Source of the DNA: an uncultured Williamsia sp.
GTDB taxonomy: Bacteria; Actinomycetota; Actinomycetes; Mycobacteriales; Mycobacteriaceae
Reading direction: 5' to 3'
NCBI RefSeq assembly: GCF_947494875.1
Contig: NZ_CANLWM010000005.1
Location: 353,130-417,129 of the forward strand
DNA: 64,000 bases
Shown: piece by piece, positions 54,496-64,000 of the stretch
Layout: the number at the start of each line of letters is the position of its first letter
Position numbering within the stretch: position 1 is the stretch's first letter
Notes under the pieces: model-generated
Seen by the model: the letters and a program-made list of their open reading frames with translations, nothing else
What the model was told of the DNA's origin: nothing
Database searches by the model: none
Position numbers and translations under genes: made by a program

Positions 54496-55445
54496 GCGAC
54501 CACGACGGGCACGGTCTGCCGCTGGAGGACGGCGCCGGGCGCGACATGGACGTGCTGCTCGTCACCGGCATGTCCGGCGCAGGGCGGGGGACCGTGGCGC
54601 GGCTGCTCGAGGACCTCGGGTGGTACGTCACCGACAACGTCCCGTCACCGCTCATCCCGCGCACGGTCATCGTGGCGCGGCAGGAGACCCCCGGCACCGA
54701 TCAGGTCGCGGTCGTGATGCGCACGCCCACAGCGGCATTCGCCGCCGGGGTCAGCGACGTTCGTGCCGGCCTGGAGTCGACGGGCGCCGCCGTGCGACTG
54801 CTCTTCCTCGACGCCAGCGACGCCGCCCTGGTCCGTCGCTACGAGCAGGTGCGACGCAGTCACCCGTTCCAGCAGGACGGCACCCTCGTCGACGCCATCG
54901 CCCGGGAGCGTGCCGCGTTGGCCGGGGTGTCGGACTCGGCCGACCTCGCCGTCGACACCTCCGGGTTGTCGGTGACGGCGCTGCGGACCATCGTCGACAA
55001 CGCGTTCGCGCAACCGTCGGGCACCGACGTGCGGATCACGGTGCAGTCGTTCGGGTTCAAGTACGGGCTCCCCATCGACGCGGACCTCGTCGCCGACGTC
55101 CGCTTCCTGCCGAACCCCTACTGGGTGGCCGACCTGCGCGACCTCACCGGTCGCGACGCCCCGGTGTCGACATACGTCCTCGGGCAGCCGGGCGCGGACG
55201 CCTGGCTCGAGGCCTACGAGCGCATCGTGCGGCTCACCGCGGAGGGCTACACCCGAGAGGGCAAGCGCTACATGACCGTCGCGATCGGCTGCACCGGCGG
55301 CAAGCACCGCAGCGTCGCGATGTCGACCGAGCTGGCCCGCCGTCTGTGTGCGCCCGCGGCCGACACGTCGTGGGCTGGTGCCGACCGCGCCGACCTCACC
55401 CCCTTCGACGCCCGCGCCGTCCACCGCGACCTGGGCCGCGAATGA
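54492..55445 (+). CDS. rapZ: RapZ-family nucleotide-binding protein
   Basis: 317 residues. The P-loop is [10 protein letters not shown] (25-34) with Arg32 where most P-loops have Lys; mycobacterial Rv1421 has the same change. C-terminal RapZ domain: [28 protein letters not shown] and [18 protein letters not shown], and the conserved HRDLGRE end. In E. coli RapZ regulates GlmS through small RNAs; the actinobacterial role is unsettled, with links to cell-wall control through the neighbour CuvA. Overlaps uvrC and cuvA. Confidence 0.93.
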   Translation: MSDHDGHGLPLEDGAGRDMDVLLVTGMSGAGRGTVARLLEDLGWYVTDNVPSPLIPRTVIVARQETPGTDQVAVVMRTPTAAFAAGVSDVRAGLESTGAAVRLLFLDASDAALVRRYEQVRRSHPFQQDGTLVDAIARERAALAGVSDSADLAVDTSGLSVTALRTIVDNAFAQPSGTDVRITVQSFGFKYGLPIDADLVADVRFLPNPYWVADLRDLTGRDAPVSTYVLGQPGADAWLEAYERIVRLTAEGYTREGKRYMTVAIGCTGGKHRSVAMSTELARRLCAPAADTSWAGADRADLTPFDARAVHRDLGRE

Positions 55446-56485
55446 GCGCGCCCGGTTCGCTGTCGGCCGTCGCGCTCGGGGGCGGTCATGGGCTCTACGC
55501 GACCGTCACGGCCCTGCGTCAGGTGTGTGACCACGTCACCGCGGTCGTCACCGTCGCCGACGACGGCGGCTCGTCGGGTCGGCTGCGTTCCGAGCTCGCG
55601 GTGATCCCGCCCGGGGACCTCCGGATGGCGGTGGCCGCCCTGCTCGAGGCGGACGCATCCGGTCCCGACGATCCCGCCGCACGCTGGGCGGCCGTGCTGC
55701 AGCACCGCTTCCGCGGGCGTGGAGCCCTCGCCGGGCACCCCGTCGGCAACCTGCTTTTGGCCGGCCTCCAGGAACACCTCGGCGATCCCGTCGCCGCGCT
55801 CGACGCGATGGTCGAGCTGTTCGGGGTCACCGGGCGTGTGCTGCCCATGTCGACGGTGCCGCTCGGGATCGAGGCCGACGTCTCCGGTCTCGAGGACGAC
55901 CCGCGGATCAGTCGGTCGATCGCGGGACAGGTCGCGGTCGCGACGACGCCCGGCACGGTCCGGCGCGTCCGCCTGCTTCCCCCCGACCCGCCCGCGTGCG
56001 AGGCCGCACTCGAGGCGATCGCCACCGCCGACCTCGTCACGCTGGGGCCAGGGTCGTGGTTCTCCAGCGTCATCCCGCACGTCCTGGTCCCCGCCCAACT
56101 CGCGGCGCTGCGGGTGACGTCCGCGCGTCGTGTGCTGTTCGTGAACCTCGCGCCGGAACCGGGTGAGACGAGCGGTTTCTCGGTCGAGAGACACCTGCAC
56201 GTGCTCCACGCACACGCCGACGACCTGCGCATCGACGACGTCGTCATCGACGGCGGATCGGTCCCGTCGGAGCGCGAACGCGACCACGTCCGCCGCGCCG
56301 CCGACCGCTTCGGCGCGATCCTGCACGTGGCCGATCTCGCCCGACCGGGCACACAGACCCACGACCCGGCCCGAGTCGCGGCCATGGTGCATACGCTGAC
56401 CGGGGCCGGGCAGGATGGCTACTCTGACGGGGCCGACCGGTCGGGCGGGGGTGACGCCGAGGGGACCGGACCGTCGCCGGGGTGA
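55442..56485 (+). CDS. YvcK/CuvA-type gluconeogenesis factor
   Basis: 347 residues, CofD-like Rossmann fold: [47 protein letters not shown] and [16 protein letters not shown] are family marks. YvcK binds UDP-sugars in Bacillus; the mycobacterial CuvA is needed for normal growth, cell shape and carbon use. It sits in the fixed rapZ-yvcK-whiA order. The C-terminal 35 residues ([19 protein letters not shown]) are unconserved. Confidence 0.93.
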   Translation: MSAPGSLSAVALGGGHGLYATVTALRQVCDHVTAVVTVADDGGSSGRLRSELAVIPPGDLRMAVAALLEADASGPDDPAARWAAVLQHRFRGRGALAGHPVGNLLLAGLQEHLGDPVAALDAMVELFGVTGRVLPMSTVPLGIEADVSGLEDDPRISRSIAGQVAVATTPGTVRRVRLLPPDPPACEAALEAIATADLVTLGPGSWFSSVIPHVLVPAQLAALRVTSARRVLFVNLAPEPGETSGFSVERHLHVLHAHADDLRIDDVVIDGGSVPSERERDHVRRAADRFGAILHVADLARPGTQTHDPARVAAMVHTLTGAGQDGYSDGADRSGGGDAEGTGPSPG

Positions 56486-56570
56486 TCCCCCGGCGCGACG
56501 GGGCACCACGCGGGGGCACGAGCACGCGACGAGAGACTCCGGGCACACCCGGGCAGGAGGACGACAACCG

Positions 56571-57554
56571 GTGGCGATGACAGCGGCCGTCAAGGACGAG
56601 CTCAGTCGGCTCGTCGTGACCCAGACGAGTTGCCGGAAGGCCGAGGTCTCCGCGTTGCTCCGCTTCGCCGGCGGTCTGCACATCGTCGCGGGGCGTGTGA
56701 TCGTCGAGGCCGAGGTGGACCTCGGCAACGTCGCACGACGCCTGCGCAAGGAGATCTTCGACCTCTACGGCTACAACTCCGAGGTGCACGTGCTCCGCAG
56801 CGGTGGGATCCGCAAGGGCTCGCGGTACGTCGTCCGTGTCACCAAGGACGGTGAGGCCCTCGCACGGCAGACGGGTCTGCTCGACATGCGCGGTCGCCCG
56901 GTGCGCGGTCTGCCGGCCCAGGTCGTCGGCGGCGGCGTCGCCGACGCGGAGGCCGCCTGGCGCGGCGCGTTCCTCGCCCACGGGTCCCTCACCGAGCCCG
57001 GGCGGTCGTCGGCGCTGGAGGTCAGCTGCCCCGGCCCGGAGGCCGCACTCGCCCTCGTCGGCGCCGCCCGACGTCTGGGCGTACCGGCGAAGGCCCGCGA
57101 GGTCCGCGGCGCCGACCGCGTCGTGATCCGTGACGGCGAGGCGATCGGTGCGCTCCTGACCCGCATGGGTGCCCAGGACACGCGACTGACGTGGGAGGAG
57201 CGGCGGATGCGCCGCGAGGTCCGCGCCACCGCCAACCGCCTCGCCAACTTCGACGACGCCAACCTGCGTCGGTCCGCCCGGGCGGCGGTGGCCGCGGCGG
57301 CCCGCGTCGAACGCGCGTTGCAGATCCTCGGTGACACCGTTCCCGACCACCTGCTCAACGCGGGCCGGCTCCGTGTGGAGCACCGCCAGGCGTCGTTAGA
57401 GGAGCTCGGTCAGCTGGCCGACCCGCCGATGACGAAGGACGCCGTCGCCGGCCGTATCCGTCGGCTGCTGTCCATGGCGGACAAGAAGGCCGCGGCCGAG
57501 GGCATCCCCGACACGGAGTCAGCGGTCACCGCGGACCTGCTCGACGAGGCCTGA
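56571..57554 (+). CDS. whiA: Sporulation/division regulator WhiA
   Basis: 327 residues. N-terminal LAGLIDADG-like domain ([35 protein letters not shown]) and C-terminal helix-turn-helix ([25 protein letters not shown], about 268-293). Very close to mycobacterial and Streptomyces WhiA; in Streptomyces it acts with WhiB to switch growth to division. The GTG at 56571 ([11 protein letters not shown]) is favoured by AGGAGG 10 nt upstream; the ATG at 56577 is the alternative. The gene is 85 nt after the CuvA gene with a small CCGGG-CACA-CCCGG hairpin before the ribosome site. Confidence 0.96.
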   Translation: MAMTAAVKDELSRLVVTQTSCRKAEVSALLRFAGGLHIVAGRVIVEAEVDLGNVARRLRKEIFDLYGYNSEVHVLRSGGIRKGSRYVVRVTKDGEALARQTGLLDMRGRPVRGLPAQVVGGGVADAEAAWRGAFLAHGSLTEPGRSSALEVSCPGPEAALALVGAARRLGVPAKAREVRGADRVVIRDGEAIGALLTRMGAQDTRLTWEERRMRREVRATANRLANFDDANLRRSARAAVAAAARVERALQILGDTVPDHLLNAGRLRVEHRQASLEELGQLADPPMTKDAVAGRIRRLLSMADKKAAAEGIPDTESAVTADLLDEA

Positions 57555-57572
57555 CGGTCCGACCCGGTGGTC

Positions 57573-57601
57573 GCCGCGGGGCACGGGCCGCCCGTCGCGG
57601 C
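57573..57601. terminator. Candidate terminator hairpin after whiA
   Basis: Outer GCCGCG (57573-57578) pairs with CGCGGC (57596-57601), and inside it ACGGGC-C-GCCCGT (57583-57595) is a perfect 6-bp stem. No T-run. It separates whiA from the gap promoter. Confidence 0.5.
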
Positions 57602-57617
57602 TGACCGGTGCCCCGAT

Positions 57618-57623
57618 TAGGGT
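57618..57623 (+). promoter_or_regulatory. TAGGGT -10 candidate for the gap-pgk-tpiA operon
   Basis: It gives a leader of about 50 nt ending in AGGGAG, 6 nt before the gap start. No clear -35. Confidence 0.5.
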
Positions 57624-57632
57624 GATCGGTGA

Positions 57633-58697
<1,065 letters not shown>

Positions 58698-58708
58698 GGC
58701 GCGCGTCG

Positions 58709-59920
58709 ATGGCGCTGCAGACGCTGCAGGATCTCCTGGACGCCGGGGTGTCCGGCCGTATCGTGCTGGTGCGGTCGGACCTCAACGTCCCGCTCGACGG
58801 CTCGACGATCACCGACCCGGGGCGCATCGTCGCCTCGGCGCCGACCATCGCGAAGCTGGCCGATGCCGGTGCGTCGGTGATCGTGACCGCGCACCTCGGG
58901 CGCCCGAAGGGCGAGCCGGACCCGAAGTTCTCCCTCGCTCCGGTCGCGAAGCGTCTCGGTGAGGAGTTGGGCCGCAACGTCCAGCTCGCCTCCGACGTCG
59001 TCGGCACCGACGCGCTGGCCCGGGCGGAGGGTCTCACCGACGGGGACGTGCTGCTGCTGGAGAACATCCGCTTCGACCCGCGGGAGACGTCGAAGGACGC
59101 GACCGAGCGCGGCAAGCTGGCCCAGGCGCTCGTCGAGCTCGTCGGCGACGACGGTGCGTTCGTCTCGGACGGCTTCGGTGTCGTCCATCGCGAGCAGGCA
59201 TCGGTCTACGACGTCGCGAAGTTGTTGCCGCACTACGCCGGTGACCTCGTGCGGTCCGAGGTGGAGGTGCTGCGCAAGCTCACCGCCGACGTCGAGCGTC
59301 CCTACGCCGTCGTGCTCGGCGGGTCGAAGGTCTCCGACAAGCTCGGGGTGATCGAGGCACTCGCGCCGAAGGTCGACACCCTCGTCATCGGTGGCGGCAT
59401 GGCGTTCACCTTCCTGGTGGCACAGGGCTACTCGGTGGGGACGTCACTGCTGCAGGACGACCAGGTCGACGTCTGCAAGGACCTGCTCGAGCGTTTCGGC
59501 GACGTGATCCACCTGCCGGTGGACGTCGTCGTCGCCGACTCGTTCTCCGCCGACGCCGAGGCGAAGACCGTCGCATCGTCGGAGATCCCGGACGGCTGGA
59601 TGGGTCTCGACATCGGACCGGAGTCGGTCAACCGGTTCGCCGCGGTGCTCTCGGGCGCGCGGACCATCTTCTGGAACGGCCCGTCAGGTGTGTTCGAGTT
59701 CGAGAAGTTCGCGGCCGGCACCCGCGGTGTCGCCGAGGCGATCGCAGCGGCGACGAAGCAGGGTGCGTTCAGCGTCGTCGGTGGTGGGGACTCCGCCGCG
59801 GCCGTGCGGTCGCTGGGGCTTCCCGACTCCGACTTCTCGCACATCTCGACCGGCGGCGGCGCGTCGCTGGAATACCTGGAGGGCAAGGAACTGCCCGGCC
59901 TGACCGTTCTGGAGGACTGA
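58709..59920 (+). CDS. pgk: Phosphoglycerate kinase
   Basis: 403 residues, standard length. N-terminal [35 protein letters not shown], hinge and nucleotide parts [33 protein letters not shown], and the C-terminal Gly-rich [15 protein letters not shown]. Reads on from gap, followed by tpiA after 7 nt. The usual FG(T/A)AHR is [11 protein letters not shown] here, as in other Actinobacteria. Confidence 0.98.
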   Translation: MALQTLQDLLDAGVSGRIVLVRSDLNVPLDGSTITDPGRIVASAPTIAKLADAGASVIVTAHLGRPKGEPDPKFSLAPVAKRLGEELGRNVQLASDVVGTDALARAEGLTDGDVLLLENIRFDPRETSKDATERGKLAQALVELVGDDGAFVSDGFGVVHREQASVYDVAKLLPHYAGDLVRSEVEVLRKLTADVERPYAVVLGGSKVSDKLGVIEALAPKVDTLVIGGGMAFTFLVAQGYSVGTSLLQDDQVDVCKDLLERFGDVIHLPVDVVVADSFSADAEAKTVASSEIPDGWMGLDIGPESVNRFAAVLSGARTIFWNGPSGVFEFEKFAAGTRGVAEAIAAATKQGAFSVVGGGDSAAAVRSLGLPDSDFSHISTGGGASLEYLEGKELPGLTVLED

Positions 59921-59927
59921 CCCGATC

Positions 59928-60716
59928 GTGGCCACCCGCAAGCCGCTCATCGCCGGCAACTGGAAGTGCAACCTCAACCACCTCGAGGCCATCGCGCTGG
60001 TGCAGAAGATCGCTTTCGCGTTGCCCGCGAAGTACTTCGACCACGTCGACGTGACGGTGATCCCGCCGTTCACCGACATCCGCAGCGTGCAGACCGTCGT
60101 CGACGGCGACAAGCTCCTGATCACCTACGGTGCGCAGGACCTGTCGCAGCACGACTCGGGCGCGTACACCGGCGAGATCAGCGGTGCGTTCCTCGCCAAG
60201 CTCGGCTGCACCTTCGTCGTCGTCGGTCACTCCGAGCGTCGGACGTTGCACGGCGAGACCGACGAGGTCGTCCTGGCGAAGACCACGGCGGCGCTGCGGC
60301 ACGAGCTCATCCCGATCGTGTGCATCGGGGAGGGCCTCGAGGTCCGCGAGGCCGGCGACCACGTCGCGCACAACGTGGCGCAGCTGCGGGGGTCGCTCGC
60401 CGGGCTGACGTCGGAGCAGATCGCCCGTGTCGTCATCGCCTACGAGCCCGTCTGGGCGATCGGGACCGGGCGGGTGGCCTCGGCCGCCGACGCGCAGGAG
60501 GTGTGCGGCGCGGTCCGCGCGACGCTGGCTGAGCTCGCCGGCGACGACGTGGCGGGGTCGGTGCGTGTCCTGTACGGCGGATCGGTGAACGCCAAGAACG
60601 TCGGCGAGATCGTCGGCCAACCCGACATCGACGGCGCGTTGGTCGGTGGGGCGTCGCTGAAGTCCGACGAGTTCGCGACGCTGTCGGCGATCGCCGCGGG
60701 CGGACCCCTGCCCTGA
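59928..60716 (+). CDS. tpiA: Triosephosphate isomerase
   Basis: 262 residues, TIM barrel. The active site is complete: Lys13 (AGNWKCN), His in [14 protein letters not shown] and Glu in [13 protein letters not shown]; phosphate loop YGGSVNAKN is present. GTG start ([13 protein letters not shown]), third gene of the gap-pgk-tpiA run. Confidence 0.98.
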   Translation: MATRKPLIAGNWKCNLNHLEAIALVQKIAFALPAKYFDHVDVTVIPPFTDIRSVQTVVDGDKLLITYGAQDLSQHDSGAYTGEISGAFLAKLGCTFVVVGHSERRTLHGETDEVVLAKTTAALRHELIPIVCIGEGLEVREAGDHVAHNVAQLRGSLAGLTSEQIARVVIAYEPVWAIGTGRVASAADAQEVCGAVRATLAELAGDDVAGSVRVLYGGSVNAKNVGEIVGQPDIDGALVGGASLKSDEFATLSAIAAGGPLP

Positions 60717-60734
60717 TCGGTCAGGTTCGGCACG

Positions 60735-60740
60735 TACACT
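60735..60740 (+). promoter_or_regulatory. TACACT -10 candidate for secG
   Basis: It lies in the 76-nt tpiA-secG gap and would start a leader of about 45 nt that ends in GGAGAGGA before the secG GTG. Confidence 0.4.
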
Positions 60741-60792
60741 TCCACGGTGCACGGCCGGGGTCCGGTCGTGCCCGCGATCGGAGAGGATTCGA

Positions 60793-61026
60793 GTGAAGCT
60801 CGCGCTGGACATCGGACTGGTGGTCACCAGTGTGCTGATGGTCGTCCTGGTGCTCCTGCACCGCGGCAAGGGCGGCGGCCTGTCGTCGCTGTTCGGCGGC
60901 GGCGTGCAGTCGAGTCTGTCCGGATCGAGCGTCGTCGAGCGCAACCTCGACCGCCTGACGATCTTCGTCGGCATCATCTGGTTCATCTTCATCCTGGGCA
61001 TCGGGCTCGACATCAAGCTGTCCTGA
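60793..61026 (+). CDS. secG: Protein translocase subunit SecG
   Basis: 77 residues with two membrane helices (about 4-22, ALDIGLVVTSVLMVVLVLLH, and 53-74, LTIFVGIIWFIFILGIGL) linked by a Gly/Ser-rich loop GKGGGLSSLFGGGVQSS, the SecG hallmark. It assists SecYEG in export. GTG start with GGAGAGGA 5 nt upstream. The tpiA-secG-ppc order is common in Actinobacteria. Confidence 0.95.
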   Translation: MKLALDIGLVVTSVLMVVLVLLHRGKGGGLSSLFGGGVQSSLSGSSVVERNLDRLTIFVGIIWFIFILGIGLDIKLS

Positions 61027-61037
61027 CCCCGCCGACG

Positions 61038-61068
61038 CCCGCGCGCTGAGGCGCGTGGTGCGCGCGGG
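61038..61068. terminator. Candidate terminator hairpin after secG
   Basis: CCCGCGCGC (61038-61046) pairs exactly with GCGCGCGGG (61060-61068) with a 13-nt loop, ending 15 nt before the ppc -10 candidate. Confidence 0.55.
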
Positions 61069-61082
61069 ACGGCATCGCACGC

Positions 61083-61088
61083 GATACT
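61083..61088 (+). promoter_or_regulatory. GATACT -10, likely leaderless start of ppc
   Basis: GATACT ends 6 nt before the ppc ATG with no ribosome site. Confidence 0.45.
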
Positions 61089-61094
61089 GATGCG

Positions 61095-63911
61095 ATGACC
61101 GACACCTCCACCGAATCCGAGACATTCGCGGCGCCCTCTGACGCCCCGGTCACCTCGACGGCCACCGGCCGTGCGGCGACCGAGCCCCTGCGCCAGGACA
61201 TCCGGCTCCTCGGTGGTCTCCTCGGCGACGTGGTCCGCGAGCACGCCGGAGATCAGATCTTCGAGCTCGTCGAGAAGGCCCGTGTCGAGTCGTTCCGGGT
61301 GCGGCGCTCCGAGATCGACCGGGGAGAACTCGCCGACGCCCTCGCCCGCGTCGACACCGCCGAGGCGATCCCCGTCATCCGCGCCTTCTCGCACTTCGGT
61401 CTGCTGGCCAACCTCGCCGAGGACATCCACCGGGAGCGACGTCGCGCGATCCACGTCCGCGCGGGAGAGCCCCCGGTCCCGAGTTCGCTGGCCGCCACGT
61501 GGTCGAAACTCGCCGCGGCGGACCTCACCGACGAGCGGGTGGGGGAGGCGCTGTCGTCGGCGGCCGTGATCCCGGTGATCACCGCACACCCCACCGAGAC
61601 GCGTCGCCGGACCGTGTTCGAGGTGCAGCGGCGCATCACCGACCTCATGCGGTACCGCGACCGCACGGACCTCACCCCGGACGAGGACGCCGAGGTGACC
61701 GCGGCGTTGCGCAGGCAGGTCCTCAGCCTGTGGCAGACCGCGCTGATCCGCCTGGAGCGCTTGCGGATCGAGGACGAGATCGAGGTGGGCCTGCGCTACT
61801 ACGACGCGTCCTTCTTCGACGTGATCCCGTCGCTGAACGCCTCGCTGCGCGACCACCTCCGCGAGCAGTACCCGTCGGCCGGGCTGCCCGAGACGCCGAT
61901 CGTGCGGATGGGGTCGTGGATCGGCGGTGACCGCGACGGCAACCCCTTCGTCACCGGCGACGTCGTCGCGCTGGCCACGGGCCGTGCCGCACGGACCGCG
62001 TTGGACCATCACCTCACCGAGCTGACGCTGTTGGCGCAGGAGCTGAGCATGTCCTCGCGCCTGGTCACCGTGAGTGACGCCGTGATCGAACTGGGCGGCG
62101 CCGACTCCGGAGACGTCGCCGCCGACGAGCCGTATCGACTCGCATTGCGTCACATCCGATCCCGTCTGCTCGCGACCGTGCACGACCGGTTCGGCGATGA
62201 CGCGGAGGCGCCGGGTCCTCTCGACGACCCCCACGCACCCGCGTACCGCACCGCGGCGGAGCTGCTGGCCGATCTCGACCTCGTCGACGAGTCGCTGCGG
62301 TCCAACCGGGACGGGGCGCTCGCCGACGACCGGTTGCTGCGACTGCGGGAGTCGGTGCGCACGTTCGGTTTCCACCTCTCGGGTCTGGACATGCGGCAGA
62401 ACTCCGACGTGCACGAGGAGGTCGTGACCGAGTTGTTCGCGTGGGCCGGTGTGCACGACGACTACGCATCGCTGTCCGAGGACGAGCGCGTCGAGGTGCT
62501 CACCCGCGAGTTGTCGCACCGGCGGCCGTTGCTCGGTGCGGGCGCCGAGCTCGGGGAGCTCGCGACCAAGGAGATCGGGATCGTGCTGTCGGCGGCGCGG
62601 GCGGTCGCGGCCTACGGCCCCGAGGCGGTGCCGAACTACGTCATCAGCATGTGCACCTCGGTGAGCGACATGTTCGAGGCGCTGCTGCTCCTCAAGGAGG
62701 CCGGCCTGTTCGACCCGGCCGGCGGTGAGCCGCGCTGCACCGTGCGCGTCGTCCCGCTCTTCGAGACGATCGAGGATCTGCACCAGGGCGCGACGACGTT
62801 GCGTGCCGTGCTCGACGTGCCGCTCTACCGGGCGCTCGTCGCCGCCCAGGGCGACACGCAGGAGATCATGCTGGGGTACTCCGACTCGAACAAGGACGGC
62901 GGCTACATGGCCGCGAACTGGGCGCTCTACCGCGCCGAGCTCGATCTCGTCGAGGCCGCACGGGAGGCCGGCATCCGGCTCCGCCTGTTCCACGGCCGGG
63001 GTGGCACCGTCGGCCGCGGTGGCGGCCCCAGCTACGACGCGATCCTGGCGCAGCCCCCCGGCGCGGTGCAGGGTGCGCTCCGGATCACCGAGCAGGGCGA
63101 GGTCATCGCGGCCAAGTACGCCGAACCCGTTCTCGCGCGGCGGAATCTGGAGACCCTGGTCGCCGCGACGCTGGAGTCGACCCTGCTCGACACCGAGGGT
63201 CTCGGGGACGACGCCGGGTCCGCCTACACCGATCTCGACGAGATCGCCGCGGCGGCCCGGTCGGCGTACTCGGCGCTGGTGCACGAGACGCCGGGTTTCG
63301 TCGAGTACTTCACCACCTCGACCCCGCTGTCGGAGATCGGTGCGCTGAACATCGGCAGCCGCCCGGCGTCGCGGAAGCAGACCGAGAAGATCTCCGACCT
63401 CCGCGCCATCCCGTGGGTGCTGTCGTGGACGCAGTGCCGCGTCATGCTGCCCGGCTGGTACGGGACGGGCTCGGCGTTCGAGACCTGGATCGGTGGCGAC
63501 GACGACCGTCTCGAGACCCTGCGGACGTACTACCGTCGGTGGCCGTTCTTCCGGACCGTCATGTCGAACATGGCGCAGGTGTTGGCGAAATCGGATCTCG
63601 GCCTCGCAGAGCGCTACTCACACCTCGTCGCCGACGAGGACCTGCGGGCCCGGGTGTTCGGGATGATCACCGAGGAACACCGCCGCACGGTGCAGATGTA
63701 CTTCGCGATCACCGAGACCGACGACCTGCTGGCCGACAACCCAGCGTTGGCGCGATCGGTGTTCAACCGGTTCCCGTACCTCGAACCGCTCAATCTGCTG
63801 CAGCTGGAGCTGTTGCGTCGCTTCCGATCCGGCGACGACTCACCGCAGGTGCGTCGCGGCATCCAGCTCACCATGAACGGTCTCGCGACGGCTCTCCGTA
63901 ACAGCGGCTAG
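61095..63911 (+). CDS. ppc: Phosphoenolpyruvate carboxylase
   Basis: Carboxylates PEP to oxaloacetate to refill the citric acid cycle. 938 residues, standard for the bacterial enzyme. The catalytic His165 is in [38 protein letters not shown] (Lys/Arg region), [19 protein letters not shown] and the C-terminal [13 protein letters not shown] ending in NSG are complete. The first 30 residues are a polar unconserved leader. The ATG follows GATACT by 6 nt. Together with gap-pgk-tpiA it makes a central-carbon block. Confidence 0.98.
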   Translation: MTDTSTESETFAAPSDAPVTSTATGRAATEPLRQDIRLLGGLLGDVVREHAGDQIFELVEKARVESFRVRRSEIDRGELADALARVDTAEAIPVIRAFSHFGLLANLAEDIHRERRRAIHVRAGEPPVPSSLAATWSKLAAADLTDERVGEALSSAAVIPVITAHPTETRRRTVFEVQRRITDLMRYRDRTDLTPDEDAEVTAALRRQVLSLWQTALIRLERLRIEDEIEVGLRYYDASFFDVIPSLNASLRDHLREQYPSAGLPETPIVRMGSWIGGDRDGNPFVTGDVVALATGRAARTALDHHLTELTLLAQELSMSSRLVTVSDAVIELGGADSGDVAADEPYRLALRHIRSRLLATVHDRFGDDAEAPGPLDDPHAPAYRTAAELLADLDLVDESLRSNRDGALADDRLLRLRESVRTFGFHLSGLDMRQNSDVHEEVVTELFAWAGVHDDYASLSEDERVEVLTRELSHRRPLLGAGAELGELATKEIGIVLSAARAVAAYGPEAVPNYVISMCTSVSDMFEALLLLKEAGLFDPAGGEPRCTVRVVPLFETIEDLHQGATTLRAVLDVPLYRALVAAQGDTQEIMLGYSDSNKDGGYMAANWALYRAELDLVEAAREAGIRLRLFHGRGGTVGRGGGPSYDAILAQPPGAVQGALRITEQGEVIAAKYAEPVLARRNLETLVAATLESTLLDTEGLGDDAGSAYTDLDEIAAAARSAYSALVHETPGFVEYFTTSTPLSEIGALNIGSRPASRKQTEKISDLRAIPWVLSWTQCRVMLPGWYGTGSAFETWIGGDDDRLETLRTYYRRWPFFRTVMSNMAQVLAKSDLGLAERYSHLVADEDLRARVFGMITEEHRRTVQMYFAITETDDLLADNPALARSVFNRFPYLEPLNLLQLELLRRFRSGDDSPQVRRGIQLTMNGLATALRNSG

Positions 63912-63913
63912 GT

Positions 63914-64000
63914 GTAGCGACCCGAGAGGTTGTTGACGGCGTGCCGTCTTGAAATGGGGAGGACCTCCTGACGGAGTGGATGTGTCTGGCATCAACCCGT
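63914..64000. mobile_element. Possible left end of an insertion sequence (cut by window edge)
   Basis: The 89 nt after the ppc stop hold no recognised gene. TGTAGCGACCCGAGAGGTTG (63914-63933) resembles the outer end of IS481-type elements of mycolata, and is followed by a possible -35 TTGACG and the palindrome GGAGG-A-CCTCC (63958-63968), with an ATG at about 63980. The resemblance is from memory and the transposase is not in the window, so this is tentative. Confidence 0.3.

Noticed and set aside
59769..63284. A 1171-codon open frame on the - strand opposite tpiA, secG and ppc
   Set aside because: It is antisense to three well-supported genes; the translation is Arg/Gly/Val-rich low-complexity sequence without any family motif, an effect of G+C-rich third positions.

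Overview
The window is a very G+C-rich actinobacterial chromosome segment. Gene content, gene order and protein sequence point to the mycolic-acid bacteria (Mycobacteriales). The mycobacterial-type integration host factor mIHF, a PriA without helicase motifs, the RapZ-CuvA-WhiA trio and the GTGA/ATGA start-stop overlaps all fit. The nearest look is Gordonia/Williamsia-like, but genus is an inference. Almost the whole window is core chromosome, read mostly on the + strand. The exceptions are a DUF885 protein (cut by the left edge), a neutral zinc metallopeptidase, a small membrane protein and a gamma-glutamyltransferase on the - strand.

Layout. (1) 1-4751: DUF885 protein and ypfJ-type metallopeptidase on the - strand, divergent from aspS and a DUF389 membrane protein. 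(2) 4897-13182: a three-gene overlapping cluster (transglutaminase-DUF2126; circularly permuted ATP-grasp-alpha-E; second transglutaminase) that looks like a peptide or amide-ligation system of unknown product, followed by a kinase-like phosphotransferase. (3) 13199-26779: rarA, alaS, ruvX, mltG, aroE, an A24 peptidase, aroC, aroK, aroB, a convergent membrane protein, an Xaa-Pro peptidase, efp and nusB. The shikimate run lacks the 3-dehydroquinase gene. (4) 26780-35645: the pyrimidine operon pyrR-pyrB-pyrC-(PH-like)-carA-carB-pyrF, every junction overlapping, with a leader carrying a PyrR-type hairpin and a hairpin over the ribosome binding site. (5) 36045-42189: mihF, gmk, rpoZ, coaBC, metK, priA. 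(6) 42273-50124: def, fmt, rsmB, rpe, ribD, then an FMN riboswitch ahead of ribE-ribBA-ribH-(PH-like). (7) 50169-50328: a symmetrical array of 21-bp repeats, then ggt on the - strand. (8) 52435-63911: uvrC, rapZ, cuvA, whiA, then gap-pgk-tpiA-secG and ppc. The last 89 bases may enter an insertion sequence.

Together the genes cover translation (two tRNA synthetases, EF-P, deformylase, formyltransferase, 16S rRNA methyltransferase), pyrimidine, aromatic, riboflavin, coenzyme A and SAM synthesis, lower glycolysis with anaplerosis, DNA repair and restart, and cell-wall processing. Features worth a second look are mainly regulatory or structural: the PyrR and FMN leader RNAs, a 12-bp inverted repeat spanning the A24 peptidase start, the 4+3 array of 21-bp repeats, a gmk gene with no canonical start where homologues begin, several TANNNT hexamers 6-8 nt before start codons (likely leaderless mRNAs), and the ATP-grasp/transglutaminase cluster.
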